DNA of 10,386 bases from Deltaproteobacteria bacterium (GTDB lineage Bacteria > Desulfobacterota > Desulfobacteria > Desulfobacterales > JAUVKB01), in NCBI GenBank assembly GCA_030596405.1, contig JAUVKB010000069.1:1-10386 (forward strand), in the 5' to 3' direction. A program made the position numbers and the translations under genes. A model generated the notes under the pieces. The model was not told the DNA's origin. It did no database searches and worked only from the letters and a program-made list of their open reading frames with translations. The stretch's first letter is position 1, and the number at the start of each line of letters is the position of its first letter. Below are positions 6,422 to 10,386 of this stretch, in pieces.

Positions 6422-6454
6422 ATCAAAAAGGGGGGCTTTTTTTCCCTTTTTGAT
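6422..6454 (+). terminator. Probable terminator after thiolase
   Basis: ATCAAAAAGGG (6422-6432) is perfectly complementary to CCCTTTTTGAT (6444-6454), an 11-pair stem with the loop GGGCTTTTTTT. The DNA after it (AATTATTTGTT) is AT-rich but not a clean T-run, so this is an imperfect rho-independent terminator. It separates thiolase from the next gene cluster. Confidence 0.5.
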
Positions 6455-6500
6455 AATTATTTGTTAAATTAAAAAATATCGTTTACAGGAGATCTGTCAG

Positions 6501-6656
6501 ATGAACATCAGCAGGAAGTTGGGAATCTTGGTTTTTTGTGGTGTGCCGGCCATTGTCGGCGGTGGCATTGTTTATGCTGTTCTTGGCAGTTATACCCCGG
6601 TTTTTATTTATGAAATCCTTCTATTGTTTGCTGCCGGAGGTTTTATCAGTAAATAA
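6501..6656 (+). CDS. Small 51-residue two-helix membrane protein
   Basis: ATG 6501 opens a 51-residue frame ending at TAA 6656, with AGGAG at 6487-6491 nine bases upstream. The protein begins MNISRKLG, has a hydrophobic segment at about 8-29 (ILVFCGVPAIVGGGIVYAVL), a short polar turn (GSYTP), a second hydrophobic segment at about 34-49, and ends in SK. It would be a two-pass inner-membrane protein with both ends on the same side; the positive N-terminus suggests the cytoplasm. I recognise no family. It lies 69 bases before the AI-2E-family gene in the same direction and could be co-transcribed with it, possibly as a partner. The good ribosome site, clean hydrophobic pattern and position between a terminator and a membrane-protein gene support it being real. 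Confidence 0.65.
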   Translation: MNISRKLGILVFCGVPAIVGGGIVYAVLGSYTPVFIYEILLLFAAGGFISK

Positions 6657-6725
6657 AACACCCACCCTTTAACTTTACACAAAGCCTTTCTTGCCGTGAG
6701 CTGTTGATTCTTGATTGGGGGTTGT

Positions 6726-7802
6726 ATGGCGGATGAAATTCCCCAAAATATAATTTTGTGGTTCTTTTTAGCTGTTTTTCTGGCATCACTCTTTATGCTT
6801 GGATGGCTTTTGTGGCCATTTATATCTATTATTATAATTGCATGTGTTTTAACGGGTGTTTTCAAACCGGTTTACAGTTTTATCAATAAACGGGTAAGAG
6901 CTTCCGGCGCGTCTATGCTTACCTGCGGTCTGATATTTCTTGTCTTGTTTGTGCCTATATTTTTCTTTGTAGGCATACTATCAAAAGAGGCTCACGACCT
7001 TTATCTTGCCGCAAAAGATGCCGTGTTAAGCAACCAGATCAAAAATCTCCTCGAAGGCAGCAAGATTTTTGAAAGAGTGAATCTTGTGCTTTCAAATTTT
7101 AATATTGAGTTCACCGGCGAAGAATTCAACAAAGCGGTTTCCGAACTTGCTAAAATTGTCGGCCTTTTCTTGTATGAACAGGCCAGTTCCATAGCATCGA
7201 ATGTGCTTAACCTTTTAGTCGATCTGTTTTTAATGCTGCTTGTTATCTACTTTCTTTTAATCGATGGAGATAAACTTGCCGCCTTTATCATCGATCTTTC
7301 TCCTTTGCCGGAGGAACAGGATGAAAAACTGATTCAAAAGTTTAAGGATATGGCGGGCGCTATTCTTATCGGCAACGGACTGGGAGGGTTAATACAGGGG
7401 GTTTTAGGCGGTATCGTTTTTATGGCATTTGGTTTGCCGTCACCTTTTTTATGGGGCGTCATAATGTCTTTGCTTGCGTTCCTTCCGATATTAGGAATCG
7501 GGCTTGTGTTTCTTCCAGCGGCGATTTATCTTTTTTTAATAGGTCGTATTGCCGCAGGCGTCTTCTTTATTGCATTTTATCTGCTCCTTTCAGGGGTCAT
7601 CGAATATATTTTTAAGCCAAAACTGGTGGGCAAGCGTGTTAAAATGCACACGCTTCTTGTATTTTTTTCAATTATCGGCGGCTTGAAACTGTTCGGGATT
7701 CTGGGCATTATATATGGGCCTCTGGTCGTAACGGCATTTTTGACATTAACCGATATTTACCATTCAAGTTATAAAAGTATCGTTAATCCAGTAAAGGAGT
7801 GA
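6726..7802 (+). CDS. AI-2E/PerM-family transporter
   Basis: A 358-residue integral membrane protein of the AI-2E exporter-like family (PF01594, relatives YdiK, PerM, YhhT). Hydrophobic segments are seen at about 9-28, 30-49, 62-84, 154-178, 212-236, 240-262, 263-290 and 308-342. A soluble loop of about 70 residues separates the third and fourth, as usual for the family. The signature near the C-terminus, FFSIIGGLKLFGILGIIYGP (313-332) followed by LTDIYH, is typical. Members export autoinducer-2 or act as Na+/H+ antiporters or permeases, but substrates are mostly unproven, so the name should not be read as a function. I chose ATG 6726 (MADEIPQ) over the in-frame TTG at 6711 because the G-run at 6717-6721 can serve as its ribosome site. 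It is followed after 60 bases by gyrA. Confidence 0.9.
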   Translation: MADEIPQNIILWFFLAVFLASLFMLGWLLWPFISIIIIACVLTGVFKPVYSFINKRVRASGASMLTCGLIFLVLFVPIFFFVGILSKEAHDLYLAAKDAVLSNQIKNLLEGSKIFERVNLVLSNFNIEFTGEEFNKAVSELAKIVGLFLYEQASSIASNVLNLLVDLFLMLLVIYFLLIDGDKLAAFIIDLSPLPEEQDEKLIQKFKDMAGAILIGNGLGGLIQGVLGGIVFMAFGLPSPFLWGVIMSLLAFLPILGIGLVFLPAAIYLFLIGRIAAGVFFIAFYLLLSGVIEYIFKPKLVGKRVKMHTLLVFFSIIGGLKLFGILGIIYGPLVVTAFLTLTDIYHSSYKSIVNPVKE

Positions 7803-7862
7803 AGTCATATCCAGCCGGAATTTTTTAGACTCCGCTAAACAACAGACTGTAAGGTACTGTAC

Positions 7863-10292
7863 ATGATAAATACAGACAGAGTTTCCGAGATCAGCATCGA
7901 AACCGAAATGAAAAAGTCTTATCTTGATTATTCCATGAGTGTAATCATAGGGAGGGCTTTACCGGATGTGCGTGACGGCTTGAAACCGGTCCATCGCCGC
8001 ATATTGTTTGCAATGCGGGAGCTGAAAAACGATTGGAATAAACCCTATAAAAAGTCCGCCCGTATCGTAGGCGATGTGATAGGAAAATATCCTCCCCATG
8101 GCGATACCGCAGTTTACGATACAATAGTGCGCATGGCCCAGAATTTTTCTTTAAGGTATCCTTTTGTAGACGGGCAGGGAAATTTTGGCTCTGTCGATGG
8201 AGATCCTCCCGCCGCAATGAGATATACCGAAATCAGGATGATGCGCATAGCGCATCAGATGCTCGAAGACATTGACAAGGAAACGGTTGAGTTTGTCCCG
8301 AATTATGATGAGTCTTTAACGGAACCTTCCGTGCTTCCCGCCAAGATTCCCTCGCTTTTGATCAACGGTTCTTCCGGTATAGCAGTAGGTATGGCAACCA
8401 ACATCCCGCCGCACAATCTTTCCGAGGTGATTTCGGCAATAAAAGCCGTTATAGACAATCCTGACATTACCTGTGATGGTCTTATGGAATTTATCCCAGG
8501 GCCTGATTTTCCCACTGCCGGCTTGCTTTATGGAACCAGGCCTGTTGGTGAAGCATACAGGACAGGCAGGGGAATTATAAAATTACGGGCAAGGGCCGTC
8601 GTTGAAAAAGACAAAAGGACTCAAAATGAAACAATCATAATTACTGAACTTCCTTATCAGGTCAATAAGGCGAAACTTGTTGAACACATTGCAATGCTTG
8701 TCAAGAACAAGCAGCTTGAAGGGGTAAGGTTTGTAAGGGATGAATCCGACAGGGAAGGAATGCGGATCGCGATAGCCATAAAAAAAGATCAAATATCACA
8801 GGTCATTATCAATCAGCTTTATAAGCATACGCGGCTTGAAACCAGCTTCGGCATTATTTTTCTTGCAGTTGTAAATCAACGGCCACAAATTTTAAATCTG
8901 AAAGAGCTGCTTGAATATTTTATCATACATCGCAAGAAAATTATAATCGCGCGAACCAGGTACGATCTTAATAAGGCCCAGGAACGTGCTCATATCCTTG
9001 AGGGGTTAAAGATCGCGTTAAATAATCTTGATGACGTTGTTGCACTGATTCGAAAATCTAAAACACCGAAAGAGGCAAAGGAAGGTTTGATCATCTCATT
9101 TAGTCTCGATTCGATTCAGGCCCAGGCGATTTTAGATATGAGGCTGCAACGTCTTACCGGTCTTGAACAGGAAAAGATATTAGAAGAGTATAATAATATT
9201 ATTAAGGCTATTGCCGAATATAAAGCGATCCTCGGAAGTGAACGTCTGGTGCTCGATATTATAAAGGACGAACTCTCCGATATTCAGGAAGAGTTCGGTG
9301 ATCCGCGTCGTACGGAAATCGTCGAGTCAACAAGGGAAATAACTCTTGAAGACATGATTGTTGAAGAGGATATGGTTGTTACCATTTCCAACACCGGTTA
9401 TATTAAACGGAATCCGATCACCCTTTATCAGAACCAGCGCCGAGGCGGTAAAGGTAAAACCGCAATGGGCACCAAGGAAGAAGATTTTGTTAAGCATCTC
9501 TTTGTTGCTTCCACACACCATACTTTTCTTTTTTTCACTAACATGGGGAAGGTATACTGGTGCAAGGTGTATGAAATTCCGCAGGCAGGCCGTGCGAGCC
9601 GCGGCAAGGCGATTGTCAATCTTCTTAATTTTGATAAAGATGAAAAGCTTGCCACGGTTCTTAACGTGTCTGAATTTGAACCCGGATATTATATTATCAT
9701 GGCGACAAAAAACGGACTGGTTAAAAAGACGGATTTAATGGCGTACAGCCGGCCAAGACAGGGAGGAATTATAGCATTAGACCTTGTCCCCGGCGATGAG
9801 TTGATAGAGACCAGGGTTACCGATGGAAGTATGAACGTTTTTTTAGGTTCCGCTATGGGAAAATCGATACGTTTTCATGAATCCGACGTGCGTTCAACCG
9901 GCCGGGTGGCCAGGGGAGTGCGCGGGTTAAAGTTAAGTCCCGGAGATCGGATAGTCGGCATGGAGGTTTTAAGCCATGGACAGACCTTGTTTGCCATAAC
10001 AGAACACGGATACGGGAAAAGGACTTCTATTGATGAGTATCATGTCCAGAAACGCGGCGGCAAGGGAGTCATTACGATCAAAACCAGCAAGCGGAACGGA
10101 ATGGTAATTTCAATACTGCTGGTGGAAGAGAACGATGATCTGATGCTTATTACAAGCAGCGGGAAAATAATACGTATGCCTATACACGGTATTTCAGTGA
10201 TCAGCCGTAATACCCAGGGCGTAAAGCTGATTGGGATGGATCCTGAGGAAAGGGTCGTAGGCGCCGCAAGACTCGCTGAAAAGGAAGAATGA
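7863..10292 (+). CDS. gyrA: DNA gyrase subunit A
   Basis: A complete 809-residue GyrA, the subunit that cuts and rejoins DNA when gyrase (A2B2) introduces negative supercoils using ATP. The catalytic tyrosine is Y121 in AAMRYTE. The quinolone-determining region is YPPHGDTAVYD, with T82 where E. coli has S83 and with D86 retained. The breakage-reunion domain covers about 1-500. The GyrA box QRRGGKG at 525-531 opens the C-terminal DNA-wrapping beta-pinwheel and identifies this as GyrA, not ParC. A degenerate second copy, QKRGGKG, is at 729-735. The C-terminus stops soon after the pinwheel without the long acidic tail of E. coli GyrA (875 residues). The ATG has AAGG eight bases upstream. gyrB is not adjacent; an AI-2E-family gene precedes it and gpsA follows after 23 bases, so gyrA and gpsA may share a transcript. 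Confidence 0.98.
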   Translation: MINTDRVSEISIETEMKKSYLDYSMSVIIGRALPDVRDGLKPVHRRILFAMRELKNDWNKPYKKSARIVGDVIGKYPPHGDTAVYDTIVRMAQNFSLRYPFVDGQGNFGSVDGDPPAAMRYTEIRMMRIAHQMLEDIDKETVEFVPNYDESLTEPSVLPAKIPSLLINGSSGIAVGMATNIPPHNLSEVISAIKAVIDNPDITCDGLMEFIPGPDFPTAGLLYGTRPVGEAYRTGRGIIKLRARAVVEKDKRTQNETIIITELPYQVNKAKLVEHIAMLVKNKQLEGVRFVRDESDREGMRIAIAIKKDQISQVIINQLYKHTRLETSFGIIFLAVVNQRPQILNLKELLEYFIIHRKKIIIARTRYDLNKAQERAHILEGLKIALNNLDDVVALIRKSKTPKEAKEGLIISFSLDSIQAQAILDMRLQRLTGLEQEKILEEYNNIIKAIAEYKAILGSERLVLDIIKDELSDIQEEFGDPRRTEIVESTREITLEDMIVEEDMVVTISNTGYIKRNPITLYQNQRRGGKGKTAMGTKEEDFVKHLFVASTHHTFLFFTNMGKVYWCKVYEIPQAGRASRGKAIVNLLNFDKDEKLATVLNVSEFEPGYYIIMATKNGLVKKTDLMAYSRPRQGGIIALDLVPGDELIETRVTDGSMNVFLGSAMGKSIRFHESDVRSTGRVARGVRGLKLSPGDRIVGMEVLSHGQTLFAITEHGYGKRTSIDEYHVQKRGGKGVITIKTSKRNGMVISILLVEENDDLMLITSSGKIIRMPIHGISVISRNTQGVKLIGMDPEERVVGAARLAEKEE

Positions 10293-10315
10293 ATCTAATA
10301 GATAGTTAGCAATGT

Positions 10316-10386
10316 ATGCAAATTAGGCCTGAAATAGATACGGACAATTTAAAGGTCGGCGTTGTCGGCGGCGGAAGCTGGGGGAC
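10316..10386 (+). CDS. gpsA: Glycerol-3-phosphate dehydrogenase, N-terminal part
   Basis: The first 23 codons plus two bases are present; the gene runs off the right edge. The peptide MQIRPEIDTDNLKVGVVGGG continues SWG, giving the Rossmann dinucleotide-binding signature VxVVGGGSWG that is characteristic of GpsA. GpsA reduces dihydroxyacetone phosphate to sn-glycerol 3-phosphate with NAD(P)H for phospholipid synthesis. The start chosen gives about 12 residues before the first beta strand, a little longer than usual. No clear ribosome site precedes it, so translation might be coupled to gyrA, whose stop is 23 bases upstream. Another Rossmann-fold dehydrogenase is possible, but the SWG ending strongly favours GpsA. 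Confidence 0.82.
   Translation, partial: MQIRPEIDTDNLKVGVVGGGSWG

Noticed and set aside
9358..9738. 126-codon plus-strand frame inside gyrA
   Set aside because: It is an alternative frame of the conserved gyrA pinwheel region and has no independent support.
10047..10067. Second RGGKG motif as a sign of GyrA C-terminal duplication
   Set aside because: A degenerate repeat of this motif in a later pinwheel blade is, from memory, common in GyrA, and the protein length is normal.
1..10386. CRISPR array, insertion sequence, tRNA, prophage or defence island
   Set aside because: No spaced direct repeats, transposase, integrase, cloverleaf sequence or defence gene was seen; nearly the whole window is covered by conserved housekeeping-type genes.

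Overview
The window reads as a chromosomal housekeeping and stress-defence segment from an anaerobic, moderately AT-rich bacterium. It is most likely a sulfate-reducing or related Desulfobacterota species (Desulfobacterales-like). The main reason is the hybrid cluster protein, which from memory matches the Desulfovibrio-type Hcp almost residue for residue in its C-terminal half. A short [4Fe-4S] ferredoxin in the same gene cluster, a thiolase with an insertion and the gyrA-gpsA junction fit this. No mobile element, phage gene, CRISPR array, tRNA or rRNA was seen, and no gene-free stretch exceeds 300 bases.

Left third (1-2797): three minus-strand genes run leftward in the order hcp (hybrid cluster protein, nitric oxide/hydroxylamine reduction), a cysteine-rich zinc-ribbon/HD-domain protein, and the start of a ferredoxin cut by the window edge. 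They look like one nitrosative-stress operon. A 9-base-periodic inverted repeat lies between hcp and the HD gene. The hcp/citrate synthase intergenic region carries a perfect TTGAC-N4-GTCAA dyad of the CRP/FNR (HcpR-like) type. It sits at the class II activation position for a predicted hcp promoter and also covers the -35 box of the predicted citrate synthase promoter. This makes it a candidate two-way switch.

Middle (2798-6500): Si-citrate synthase (plus) converges with a TANGO2/NRDE-family gene (minus), their stops about 10 bases apart. The NRDE gene diverges from a thiolase gene (plus) across about 180 bases of AT-rich DNA with nested inverted repeats. Citrate synthase and thiolase both act on acetyl-CoA, one at entry to the TCA cycle and the other in acyl-CoA/acetoacetyl-CoA turnover. 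Two hairpins follow the thiolase.

Right third (6501-10386): a 51-residue two-helix membrane protein, an AI-2E/PerM-family membrane protein, gyrA (DNA gyrase subunit A), and the first 23 codons of gpsA (glycerol-3-phosphate dehydrogenase) all run rightward with short gaps. No gyrB is adjacent.

The items most worth following up are the shared regulatory dyad at 2727-2740, the unexplained HD/zinc-ribbon gene inside the hcp operon, and the 9-base-periodic inverted repeat at 865-934. Most of the window is otherwise conventional.
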